64,000 nt of DNA from Clostridium sp. CS001 (GTDB taxonomy: Bacteria; Bacillota; Clostridia; Clostridiales; Clostridiaceae): NCBI RefSeq assembly GCF_020443565.1, contig NZ_JAIZZN010000017.1:17095-81094 (forward strand), in the 5' to 3' direction. This document shows, one piece after another, positions 56,901 through 64,000 of this stretch. The notes under the pieces are model-generated. The model was not told where the DNA came from. It did not search any database and saw only the letters and a program-made list of their open reading frames with translations. The translations under genes and the position numbers were made by a program. The stretch's first letter is position 1, and each line of letters starts with the position of its first letter.

Positions 56901-59900
56901 ATTCCGTCTTGTATACTTTGGTTTTTAAGTCCATTAATTGCGTACATCATAAGTCTAGATAATAACTTACAAAACCTTGAAGTGGGAAGAGAAGAAAGAA
57001 TTTTTTTAAGGGGAATAAGCAGAAAGACTTGGGCGTATTTTGAGGATTTCGTGAGTGCTGAGGATAATTGGCTTGGACCTGATAACTACCAAGAAGATCC
57101 ACTTAATGGAGTAGCGCACAGAACTTCACCTACCAACATGGGCATGGGATTAATCTCAAATTTAATAGCTCATGATTTAGGGTATATAGGTATCATTGAC
57201 ACTGTAGATAGAATAGAAAAGACAATGACTTCAATGGAAGATATGCCTACTTATAAAGGGCACTTTTACAATTGGTATGATACGAAAACTAAAGCACCCC
57301 TTTATCCTAGATATGTATCTACTGTGGATAGTGGGAATTTAGTTGGATACCTTTGGGTAATTGCACAGGCTCTAGAGGAGTATTTAAGCAATCCAGTATG
57401 GGGCACTATTCAGGGAATAGGTCTACAAGATACAATGAGACTAGCTAATAAAGAGATTGAAGAGGCCCTTGGAGTGAAGGAATTATATCAAGTCGCACTT
57501 TATGATATGGAAAAAAATGAAGTGAACTTTAACTCCTTTAAATCTATGCTTGAAGACTTAGCTACTAAGATTTCAGAAGTAGAAAAGATAGAAGTAGAAA
57601 AGAAGTTATATTGGAATAATAAGCTAAGGGACGATGTTGATGGTTTTTTACGAGAAATAAATGAGTTTTTTCCTTGGCTTGATTTTGATTTAAAAAAAGA
57701 CTTTGATTTGGAGATTAGCAATTCTCTTCGAAGTTTATTAGAAAGCACAACATTAAGTAATATTCCTCAAAAGGTTACTGATATATTAAATATGCTAAGT
57801 GGTAAATCAATGAAGGATAAGTCTTTGGAGAGATTTATTGAGCTATTAAAAATCACAAAAGAAAGATCTAAGATGACTATAAATAACATAGAGAGCTTAA
57901 AAGAAAGATTAAATGCTAAAGTTGAAGCTACAGATTTTAAAATGCTATATGATGAAGATAGGTCACTATTTAATATTGGGTATGATGTTGAGAATGATAA
58001 TTTAGGTAGGAGCTATTATGATTTATTAGCTTCTGAGTCAAGGCAAGCTAGCTTTATGGCAATAGCAAAAGGAGATGTTCCTAAGAAACATTGGGTTAAA
58101 CTGGGTAGATCTATGACCCTAATGGGGAAAGGTAAGGGATTAGTATCTTGGAGTGGAACTATGTTCGAATACTTGATGCCTTTACTTATAATGAAGAATT
58201 ATCCGGGCACAATGCTAGATGAAACTTATAAATCTGTAACTGAGGCACAAAAGAAATATTGTAGTGAAAGAGGTGTTCCCTTTGGAATATCTGAATCGGC
58301 ATTTTACAATTTTGATGTAAACCAAAATTATCAATACAAAGCATTTGGTATAGCTGGAGTAGGATTGAAGAGAGGTCTTGAAAATGAATTAGTTGTTTCA
58401 CCATATTCTACAATAATGGCGCTCCAAACTGATTTTAGAGGAGCTTTTGATAACCTTAAAAGACTTGCTAGGGAAGGACTTGAAGGAACTTATGGGTTTT
58501 ATGAAGCAGTAGATTATACTAAAAGCAGGATAGGTAAAGATGAATCTAAGGCTATTATTAAGTGCTTCATGATTCATCACCTAGGAATGAGTTTAATGGC
58601 ATTAGATAATGTATTATTAAATAATACGCTTCAGAGAAGATTTCATGCACTACCAAAGGTAAAAGCTACAGAGTTATTACTTCAAGAGAAAGTTTCCAAG
58701 AGGGTAGTATATGATAGGGAACATAAATTTATTGTATCAGAAACAGCCATGGGAAAACAAAAGATTGTAGTTAGAAAATATACTACAGCAAAAACAGAGA
58801 CACCAGAAACACATTTAATTTCTAATGGGAGCTACTCACTTATGATTTCTAATAGTGGAGCAGGGTATGCAGCTAGAAATAGAACTATGATTTACAGATG
58901 GAGAGAAGATGTCACTAAAGACAATACTGGAATGTTTGTGTATATCAAAGATATAGAAAGTAATGAATATTTTAGTGCTGCATATGAGCCTTGTAAAAAA
59001 GATGCTGATAGCTACGAGGTAACTTTCTCTTTAGACAAAGCTGAATTTAAAAGAAGTGACAGCTATATTTCAACCAGCACTGAAATAACTGTGTCTACTG
59101 AAGATGACTCAGAGGTAAGAAGGTTATCTATTACAAATCATGGAACCCAAAGTAAAACCTTAGAAATAACTAGCTATTTAGAAGTAACCTTAGCACATTA
59201 CGATGCTGATATAGTGCACCCAGCCTTTGGAAATCTATTTATAAAGACTGAGTATGTAGATAATCCTAGCTGCATCCTAGCAACAAGAAGACCTAGAGCT
59301 AAAGGTAAGAAGCAGCCTTGGGTTATGCAGACTGTTGCAATATTAGGAACTACTGTAGGAACAGTTCAATATGAAACAAGTAGGGCAAACTTCATAGGAC
59401 GTGGCGAAAATTTAATACATCCTATAACAATGAAGCGGGACTCTCTTTTATCTAATACTGTGGGAGCGGTGTTAGACCCAATAATAAGTATAAGACGGAG
59501 AATTAAGATAAAACCTGGTGAAACCTGCATTATTGCTTTCACCACAGCAATAGCTAGTAGCAGAGCGGAAGTAATAAGTCTAGCTAAAAAATATAGCGAA
59601 CTTCACAATGTTAATAGGGTTTTTGAATTAGCGTGGAGTCAAACTCAAGTAGATATGAAGTATTTAGGTATAAAGTCTACTCAAGCAAATTTATATCAAG
59701 TAATGGCTTCCAAAATCTTATTTTTAAATTCTACTTTCAAAGAAAGAGAAAAATATATAAGAGAGGTGAAGAAGGGACAATATACCCTTTGGGGCTATGG
59801 TATTTCAGGAGACTTACCTATAATTCTACTCATAGTACGTGAGAGTAAAGATGGGGATTTAGTTCGCCAACTTTTAAATGCTCATGAATACTTAAGTCTA

Positions 59901-62612
59901 AAAGGATTAAGAGTTGATTTGGTAATAATAAATCTTCAAAAAACCTCATATGATCAACCATTACAGGTAGATATTAAGGATTTAGTAGGTAGTAGCCACT
60001 TAAGAGATAAGGAAAATAAACCAGGAGGAATTTTCATACTTAACAAGGCGACGATAAGAGATGACGATATAGAGCTTTTAATAGCTATAGGTAGAATTGT
60101 TATAGATTCTAGTAAGGGGATGTTAGTATCACAAATTAGAAGCAATGCAGCGAAAGTAGAAAAACAACCATTATTAGAAACTAGAGACGCTAATTTTACA
60201 TTTAAAACTCAAAAGTTTAATCTTAAACCATTAGAATTCTTTAATGATTTAGGTGGTTTTAATGAAGAAAGTGAAAACTATACTATTTTACTTAAAGATT
60301 TTAATAATACCCCCGCACCTTGGATAAATGTAATTTCTAATAGAAACTTTGGCTTTCATGTGTCAGAATCTGGATCAGCTTATACTTGGCATCAAAACAG
60401 CAGAGAAAACAAAATTACTACTTGGTCTAATGATTGGGTCAGTGATGAATGCTCAGAAGCTATATATTTGAGAGATGAGGCAGTAGGAAATATTTGGAGT
60501 ATTACGCCGAAACCTATAAGGGATGGTGGAGAATACTTAATTGAGCATGGCTTTGGGCATTCAAATTTTAAACATGAAGCATTTGGAATTATGGGCGAAG
60601 TAACCATGTTTGTACCTATGGAGCATAATCTTAAGATTTGCAAAATTAAACTTAAGAATAACAGTGATGTAACCCGTGAACTTTCTATAACCTACTATGC
60701 AGAACTTGTAATGGGGGTTGTACGGGAGCACACAGCACAGCACATTGTTACTTATTTAGATGAAGAAAATAAATATATATATGCTACAAATTCTTATAGT
60801 CAAAATTTTGGAAAGTTAAATGCCTTTTTGAAATTGATTGGTGGAGAGCAGCAAAGCTTTACTGGTAATAGAAGTGAGTTTTTAGGTAGAGGAGGAAGCA
60901 TCGAAAGTCCTGAAGCATTAAAGAGAACAAGACTTTCAAACACTGTAGGAGCTGGCCTAGACCCATGCCTTGCAGTTACATCTAAAATTATACTAGAGCC
61001 TGGCATGGAGATTGAACTAGTGGCAATGCTAGGTGAAGATGAAAGCTTAGAGAATATTTCGAGCGTTATTAAGCAGTTTGAAGACTTTAAAAAAGTGAAT
61101 GAGGAGCTTATAGCAGTGAAGGATTATTGGGATAAACTACTTCACACTTTACAAGTTAAAACTCCAGATAAGAGTATGGACTTAATGCTTAATGGATGGC
61201 TAATGTATCAAACCATAGCTTGTAGAATATGGGCACGAACTGCATTTTATCAATCTGGCGGAGCATATGGATTTAGGGACCAGCTTCAAGATGTTATGCC
61301 TCTAAGCTTTGTAGAACCAAGTATGACTAAGAAGCAAATTTTATATAGTGCTTCAAGACAGTTTGTCGAAGGTGATGTTCAACATTGGTGGCATCCTGTT
61401 GTAGATAGTGGAATAAGAACAAGATTCTCAGATGATTTATTATGGCTACCTTTTGTAACCATGTATTATATAAAAAATACAGGTGATCTTGGTATTCTTG
61501 ATGAGGAAGTTGAGTATCTAATGGATACGCCATTGCAACCAGGTGAAGACGAAAGATATAACATTTCAGGAAGAGCAGACTATTCAGGCAATATATATGA
61601 ACACTGCATAAAAGCGATAGATAGAAGTCTTAAATTTGGTGATCATAATATTCCACTAATGGGAAGCGGGGATTGGAATGACGGAATGAGCACTGTGGGA
61701 AACCAAGGAAAGGGTGAAAGTGTATGGCTTGGATGGTTCTTATATGATATATTAGGTGATTTCTTAGAAGCTTGTACTTATAAAAAAGACGATGAAAAGC
61801 TTGAAAAATATAAAGAAATGCGAGAGTATATCAGAGTGAATCTAGAGGCAAATGCATGGGATGGTAATTGGTATAGGAGAGCTTACTTTGATGATGGTAC
61901 TCCGCTAGGGTCATCACAAAATGAAGAATGCCAGATAGATTCGCTATCCCAATCTTGGGCAGTTATATCGGGAGCAGCAAGTAGCGAAAGAGCAGAGAAA
62001 GCTATGAAGTCATTAGAGCACTATTTAATAAAAGAAGATAAAGGGATGATACTACTTTTAACCCCACCTTTTAGTAAATCTGATTTAGAACCAGGATATA
62101 TAAAAGGTTACGTACCTGGAGTTAGAGAAAATGGAGGGCAATATACACATGCTGCCAGTTGGGTCATAGTTGCCTTTGCCAAACTTTCACAGGGCAATAA
62201 GGCAGCTAAGTTATATAATATGATAAATCCTATTAACCATACAAGAACTTTGCTTTCCTGTGAGAGATTTAAAACAGAACCTTATGTAATGACTGCAGAC
62301 GTTTATGGAAAAGAGCCTCATGTTGGGCGCGGAGGCTGGAGCTGGTATACAGGAAGCTCAGGATGGATGTATACAGCGGGAATAGAAGCTATATTAGGGT
62401 TTAGGATAAAGGAGGGAAAGGGTTTTAGCATTGAACCTTGTATTCCAGAGGATTGGCCTGGATATGAGATTACTTATAAAAAAGATAACTTTAAATATTT
62501 TATTGAGGTTAAACGCCAGGGAGAAAAAGGTACTTGGCTTGATGGTAAGCAATGCGCCGGAGCGTTAGTTCCATTTATTGATGGAGAGCATAAAGTAGAA
62601 GTGATAATTTAA
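53982..62612 (+). CDS. Cyclic beta-1,2-glucan synthase (GT84-GH189-GH94 type)
   Basis: A giant 2876-residue membrane enzyme that makes beta-1,2-glucan from UDP-glucose and closes it into rings. GT84 transferase domain with YVITLDADTKLPRD (DxD, about 640) and YYNSSAMRLHRWTRGDWQLL (about 785), between membrane helices near 425-480 and 825-990. Next a cyclisation (GH189-type) domain around 1015-1575 (WLGPDNYQEDPLNGVAHRTS). The C-terminal GH94 phosphorylase-like part has FRDQLQDVMPL and GSGDWNDGMSTVG with the catalytic Asp (about 2560). GTG 53982 follows AAAGGGTGG. The gene is intact and single. Confidence 0.93.
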   Translation: MPYVTLGAIVVIGILICIVVKRNSNYYEEENLLKDIPTINVNREDLEKHAFEIAHHYSDIRNSNCKKKLINSLDRSYEDILKGYEDIDKEGVDRKEILPAAEWLLDNIYLVEKEYKSIKQDMPKAYYKDLPTIDIGFMKGYPRVYHIAIEIVSHTDGRMDEGVILSFIRAYQKNTLLTSGELWAIPIMLRIALIQNIGKVTEKIVEAKQYKEKAELVAERLINAFNESKIVTEISLLNNEELTFNSHFTERLLKILRDNGIDSKEVYNFIDEKLGAQETSAEKIISLEHQVEASLQISMGNSINSIRVMEGLNWRNYFEKLSSVEGILREDPSCIYGEMDFKSRDYYRHEIEKISKHTKLPESYIAKKAIECCSDGEVTEINTYKQHVGYYLIDDGVHKLKEKIGYKNAGIKDFINSKKESRENLYIGTIITFTMLIVGLFIVISLLNDNDKVLWRYVVAIIVILVPCSEIVISIFNWSVNILGTPSFIPKMDFKEVIPEKYSTVVVISTLLNDESRVKELIHDLEIHYLANAQKNLFFALLGDFKDSDSKEDEQDKEVVSAGISAIEALNKKYCRDGKKIFFFLNRYRQHNKKEGKWIGWERKRGKLMEFNEFLRGSTNTSYNVMSTDAQTLTHVKYVITLDADTKLPRDAAKKLIGAMAHPLNTPVINPSKKSVTRGYGLMQPSVGVSILSANKTLFSKIFSGETGIDIYTTAISDVYQDLFGEGIFTGKGIYDVDTFNYMLKDEIPEDSVLSHDLLEGSYVRTALVTDVEFIDGYPAYYNSSAMRLHRWTRGDWQLLHWLKKSSPLNKISKWKILDNLRRSLLAPSITILLIFTLAGILPDGTDKWFITAVVALLAPILFDVTESVVSEVKGLSLSGKIKNSKMAIEQVFLIFCFIPFQAYLMLDAIIRTLYRLLISKKNLLEWQSAADVEVKLGRRLKDFIATMWVGSAISLLILFLAFNTSRSIGILSIPSCILWFLSPLIAYIISLDNNLQNLEVGREERIFLRGISRKTWAYFEDFVSAEDNWLGPDNYQEDPLNGVAHRTSPTNMGMGLISNLIAHDLGYIGIIDTVDRIEKTMTSMEDMPTYKGHFYNWYDTKTKAPLYPRYVSTVDSGNLVGYLWVIAQALEEYLSNPVWGTIQGIGLQDTMRLANKEIEEALGVKELYQVALYDMEKNEVNFNSFKSMLEDLATKISEVEKIEVEKKLYWNNKLRDDVDGFLREINEFFPWLDFDLKKDFDLEISNSLRSLLESTTLSNIPQKVTDILNMLSGKSMKDKSLERFIELLKITKERSKMTINNIESLKERLNAKVEATDFKMLYDEDRSLFNIGYDVENDNLGRSYYDLLASESRQASFMAIAKGDVPKKHWVKLGRSMTLMGKGKGLVSWSGTMFEYLMPLLIMKNYPGTMLDETYKSVTEAQKKYCSERGVPFGISESAFYNFDVNQNYQYKAFGIAGVGLKRGLENELVVSPYSTIMALQTDFRGAFDNLKRLAREGLEGTYGFYEAVDYTKSRIGKDESKAIIKCFMIHHLGMSLMALDNVLLNNTLQRRFHALPKVKATELLLQEKVSKRVVYDREHKFIVSETAMGKQKIVVRKYTTAKTETPETHLISNGSYSLMISNSGAGYAARNRTMIYRWREDVTKDNTGMFVYIKDIESNEYFSAAYEPCKKDADSYEVTFSLDKAEFKRSDSYISTSTEITVSTEDDSEVRRLSITNHGTQSKTLEITSYLEVTLAHYDADIVHPAFGNLFIKTEYVDNPSCILATRRPRAKGKKQPWVMQTVAILGTTVGTVQYETSRANFIGRGENLIHPITMKRDSLLSNTVGAVLDPIISIRRRIKIKPGETCIIAFTTAIASSRAEVISLAKKYSELHNVNRVFELAWSQTQVDMKYLGIKSTQANLYQVMASKILFLNSTFKEREKYIREVKKGQYTLWGYGISGDLPIILLIVRESKDGDLVRQLLNAHEYLSLKGLRVDLVIINLQKTSYDQPLQVDIKDLVGSSHLRDKENKPGGIFILNKATIRDDDIELLIAIGRIVIDSSKGMLVSQIRSNAAKVEKQPLLETRDANFTFKTQKFNLKPLEFFNDLGGFNEESENYTILLKDFNNTPAPWINVISNRNFGFHVSESGSAYTWHQNSRENKITTWSNDWVSDECSEAIYLRDEAVGNIWSITPKPIRDGGEYLIEHGFGHSNFKHEAFGIMGEVTMFVPMEHNLKICKIKLKNNSDVTRELSITYYAELVMGVVREHTAQHIVTYLDEENKYIYATNSYSQNFGKLNAFLKLIGGEQQSFTGNRSEFLGRGGSIESPEALKRTRLSNTVGAGLDPCLAVTSKIILEPGMEIELVAMLGEDESLENISSVIKQFEDFKKVNEELIAVKDYWDKLLHTLQVKTPDKSMDLMLNGWLMYQTIACRIWARTAFYQSGGAYGFRDQLQDVMPLSFVEPSMTKKQILYSASRQFVEGDVQHWWHPVVDSGIRTRFSDDLLWLPFVTMYYIKNTGDLGILDEEVEYLMDTPLQPGEDERYNISGRADYSGNIYEHCIKAIDRSLKFGDHNIPLMGSGDWNDGMSTVGNQGKGESVWLGWFLYDILGDFLEACTYKKDDEKLEKYKEMREYIRVNLEANAWDGNWYRRAYFDDGTPLGSSQNEECQIDSLSQSWAVISGAASSERAEKAMKSLEHYLIKEDKGMILLLTPPFSKSDLEPGYIKGYVPGVRENGGQYTHAASWVIVAFAKLSQGNKAAKLYNMINPINHTRTLLSCERFKTEPYVMTADVYGKEPHVGRGGWSWYTGSSGWMYTAGIEAILGFRIKEGKGFSIEPCIPEDWPGYEITYKKDNFKYFIEVKRQGEKGTWLDGKQCAGALVPFIDGEHKVEVII

Positions 62613-62652
62613 AAAAATAGATGGCATCTTAACAAGATGTCATCTATTTTTA
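62613..62652. terminator. Bidirectional terminator after the glucan synthase
   Basis: AAAATAGATGGCATCTT pairs with AAGATGTCATCTATTTT (one G-T) across AAC, with A and T runs on both sides. It serves the convergent genes at 62612 and 62678. Confidence 0.85.
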
Positions 62653-62677
62653 AACTATTTAGGTTCAATGAGAAAAA

Positions 62678-62884
62678 TTAATCTTCTGTATCTAAAATGT
62701 CTTCACCGCCGTTGTAGGTATAATCAAATTCAACATTGGATATATTCATAGCAACTATAGGATCACTTACTGGGTCCGGTAACTTTGTGGAATCCGTTTT
62801 AGAATAAGATCTTATTTCTTTAGGTTCTTGCTCTAAGAACTCTCTTTGATGAGGTGCATACATTTTTAATTGTCTTTTATTCAT
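62678..62884 (-). CDS. Small conserved-looking acidic protein, unknown function
   Basis: A 68-residue protein (MNKRQLKMYAPHQREFLEQE at the start, acidic C terminus ending LDTED). ATG 62884 follows GGGAGGC with good spacing; an upstream in-frame ATG at 62950 reads through that site. There is no membrane segment. Not recognised. Confidence 0.6.
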   Translation of the reverse strand: MNKRQLKMYAPHQREFLEQEPKEIRSYSKTDSTKLPDPVSDPIVAMNISNVEFDYTYNGGEDILDTED

Positions 62885-63156
62885 TTGAATGCCTCCCTTT
62901 ATATTTATATGATATAGTGTTCCACAAAGTAGAGAAAAAATGAATGTCATATTAGGTGCATTGAAATAAAATCATAGTTGCATATAATCAGTTAGCTTTG
63001 CTTACAATATAAGTGTAAATGAAAATTTTTTATAAAAAAGAGGAAAATTTTAATTAGTGTAGAATATATATAATAATTATCAATAAATAATTGTTATATG
63101 TTAAAGTAAGTATAATCAGTATTTATTGAGTTATAAGTTTAAAGGAGGAATATAAA

Positions 63157-63531
63157 ATGACTGAATTAAGACAAATTTACAAATGTGATGTATGTGGCAA
63201 TATAGTTGAGGTAGTTCATAACGCTGGAGGAACTTTAGTCTGTTGTGGAAAACCAATGACACTTAAAACAGAAAATACTCAGGATGCAGCAGTTGAGAAA
63301 CATGTTCCTGTAATTGAGAAGATAGAAGGTGGAATTAGAGTTAAGGTTGGAGCAGTTGAACATCCAATGCTTGAAGAACATCATATAGAATTTATTGAAG
63401 TACACACAGAAAATAAAGTGTACAGAAAATACTTAAAACCAGGTGAAAAACCAGAAGCAGAATTTAAATTAGAAGAAGAAGTATTATTCGTACGCGAATA
63501 CTGCAACTTACATGGACTTTGGAAAGCATAA
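63157..63531 (+). CDS. dfx: Desulfoferrodoxin (superoxide reductase)
   Basis: Reduces superoxide to hydrogen peroxide in anaerobes. 124 residues: an N-terminal desulforedoxin domain with an Fe(Cys)4 site (YKCDVCGNIVEV, LVCCGKPM) and the superoxide-reductase domain with its Fe(His)4Cys ligands in EKHVPVIE, EHPMLEEHHIEFIEV and EYCNLHGLWKA. AAAGGAGG precedes the ATG. A monocistronic unit. Confidence 0.96.
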   Translation: MTELRQIYKCDVCGNIVEVVHNAGGTLVCCGKPMTLKTENTQDAAVEKHVPVIEKIEGGIRVKVGAVEHPMLEEHHIEFIEVHTENKVYRKYLKPGEKPEAEFKLEEEVLFVREYCNLHGLWKA

Positions 63532-63571
63532 TATTTAAACTTTGCTGTCAAGCATAATATTAAAATTTTTC

Positions 63572-63600
63572 TTGACAGTTTAAGCAAATAGGAATATTAT
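63572..63600 (+). promoter_or_regulatory. Sigma-A promoter of the T-box transcript
   Basis: TTGACA (63572-63577), 17-bp spacer, TATTAT (63595-63600). The TTGACA also lies in the 3' arm of a CTGTCAAG / CTTGACAG stem that could terminate dfx. Confidence 0.7.
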
Positions 63601-63637
63601 AATTTAAAGATATTTTAATTATTTATAATGTTATAAT

Positions 63638-63890
63638 CGTTGATGAGAAGTAAGTAAGCTTAAAAACAGATTTAAAGAGAGTCGTAGATATTGAAATTAC
63701 GATAATTATGTTTAAGTTGAATGGGTCTCTAAGATTCGGGATGAAGTAAAGTAGTCCTTGACGTAAGCCTTACGTTACAAAGGTAGGATATCGTAGTGTA
63801 TCTGTTTGAGTAGAAGCTTTATTATAGCTTCTAAATATTAGGTGGTACCGTGTATATGCGCCCTATGGATTTATCCATAGGGATTTTTGT
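63638..63890 (+). promoter_or_regulatory. T-box leader (tRNA-sensing riboswitch) with terminator
   Basis: Diagnostic T-box sequence AGGTGGTACCGTG at 63840-63852, preceded by stem I elements (GTTGATGAGAAGTA; AGAGAGTCG paired with GGGTCTCT; GTAGTCCTTGACG and a GTAA/TTAC hairpin). The terminator CCCTATGGA-TTTA-TCCATAGGG plus ATTTTTGT is at 63861-63890. The specifier codon could not be assigned with confidence, and the controlled gene (expected to be an aminoacyl-tRNA synthetase, amino-acid synthesis or transport gene) lies beyond the intron and the window. Confidence 0.93.
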
Positions 63891-63893
63891 ATT

Positions 63894-64000
63894 GTGCGCC
63901 CAGCATGGGCGCAATCTAAAGGGTGAAAGTCCCTAGCACGGGTTAATAGTGCCAAGTGCATAGCTTAAGACAAGGGTGTCCATGGTGACGTGGAATCTGA
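63894..64000 (+). mobile_element. Group IIC intron, 5' end (continues past window)
   Basis: Begins GTGCGCCCAGCATGGGCGCA and continues with the AGGGTGAAAGTCCC and CAAGGGTGTCC..GGTGAC.TGGAATCTGA blocks. These follow the 5' domain I of the Oceanobacillus iheyensis IIC intron closely. It starts three bases after the T run of the T-box terminator, the insertion habit known for IIC introns. Confidence 0.9.

Noticed and set aside
59633..59842. Plus-strand 69-codon ORF inside the glucan synthase
   Set aside because: Out-of-frame shadow of a clearly coding giant gene; its composition follows the host frame.
63638..63890. Assignment of the T-box specifier codon
   Set aside because: Several codons near 63725-63750 could sit in the specifier loop and the stem I fold could not be fixed without a covariance model.
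1..64000. CRISPR array, tRNA or rRNA genes, prophage or integrase
   Set aside because: No regularly spaced repeats, no tRNA-like cloverleaf with GTTCRANNC, no rRNA sequence and no integrase or structural phage genes were seen by eye.

Overview
The window reads as chromosomal DNA of a low-GC, spore-forming-type Firmicute, most likely a Clostridium sensu stricto. The base composition is AT-rich, Shine-Dalgarno sites are strong (AGGAGG type), and the gene orders uvrC-murB-rapZ-yvcK-whiA and dnaE-pfkA-pyk are those of clostridia. Desulfoferrodoxin, a cysteine desulfidase and a DUF362 ferredoxin point to an anaerobe. No rRNA, tRNA, phage or CRISPR was seen.

Layout. 1-6.4 kb: end of uvrC, then murB, rapZ, a membrane-anchored YvcK, whiA and a YtoI-like CBS/DRTGG regulator. 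6.5-12.9 kb: dnaE, split inside a conserved motif by a 2.78-kb group II intron that carries its own reverse transcriptase/maturase. 13.2-16.0 kb: pfkA and pyk. 16.3-28.9 kb: mostly single genes (DUF1540 protein, RlmD/RlmCD methyltransferase, secreted helical protein, rhomboid protease, MerR-TipAS regulator, tocopherol-cyclase-like protein, carbonic anhydrase, signal peptidase, PepV dipeptidase, dipeptide epimerase, HelD, CYTH protein). 28.9-30.0 kb: a DUF421/DUF4363 membrane pair. 30.2-33.5 kb: a sigma-54 activator followed by a cysteine desulfidase with a clear -24/-12 promoter. 33.6-33.86 kb: a structured noncoding RNA. 34.0-37.3 kb: a three-gene cassette of a 22-residue-repeat protein, a MoxR-like AAA ATPase and an HExxH/VWA protein. 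37.4-44.4 kb: truA, a DUF362 protein, a small membrane protein, a double P-loop ATPase, then a lysine riboswitch controlling lysC-lysA. 45.2-53.8 kb: rsgA, a phosphotransferase, small accessory genes and gene remnants, a cation-efflux protein and an M18 aminopeptidase. 54.0-62.6 kb: one giant cyclic beta-1,2-glucan synthase gene. 62.7-64.0 kb: a small unknown gene, desulfoferrodoxin, and a T-box leader whose terminator is followed immediately by the 5' end of a second, group IIC intron that runs off the window.

The most notable signals are not protein genes. They are (i) the group II intron whose removal restores dnaE exactly in frame; (ii) the group IIC intron placed directly after a T-box terminator; (iii) two families of roughly 245-bp quasi-palindromic intergenic elements (A: 38183-38427 and 44452-44698; B: 50825-51068, with a 62-bp internally deleted form at 28283-28344), all just downstream of stop codons and showing base-pair-preserving differences between copies; (iv) the structured RNA near 33.6 kb; and (v) a 44-bp perfect palindrome at the sigma-54 activator/desulfidase junction. 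Family assignments come from motif recognition by eye; no database search was possible.
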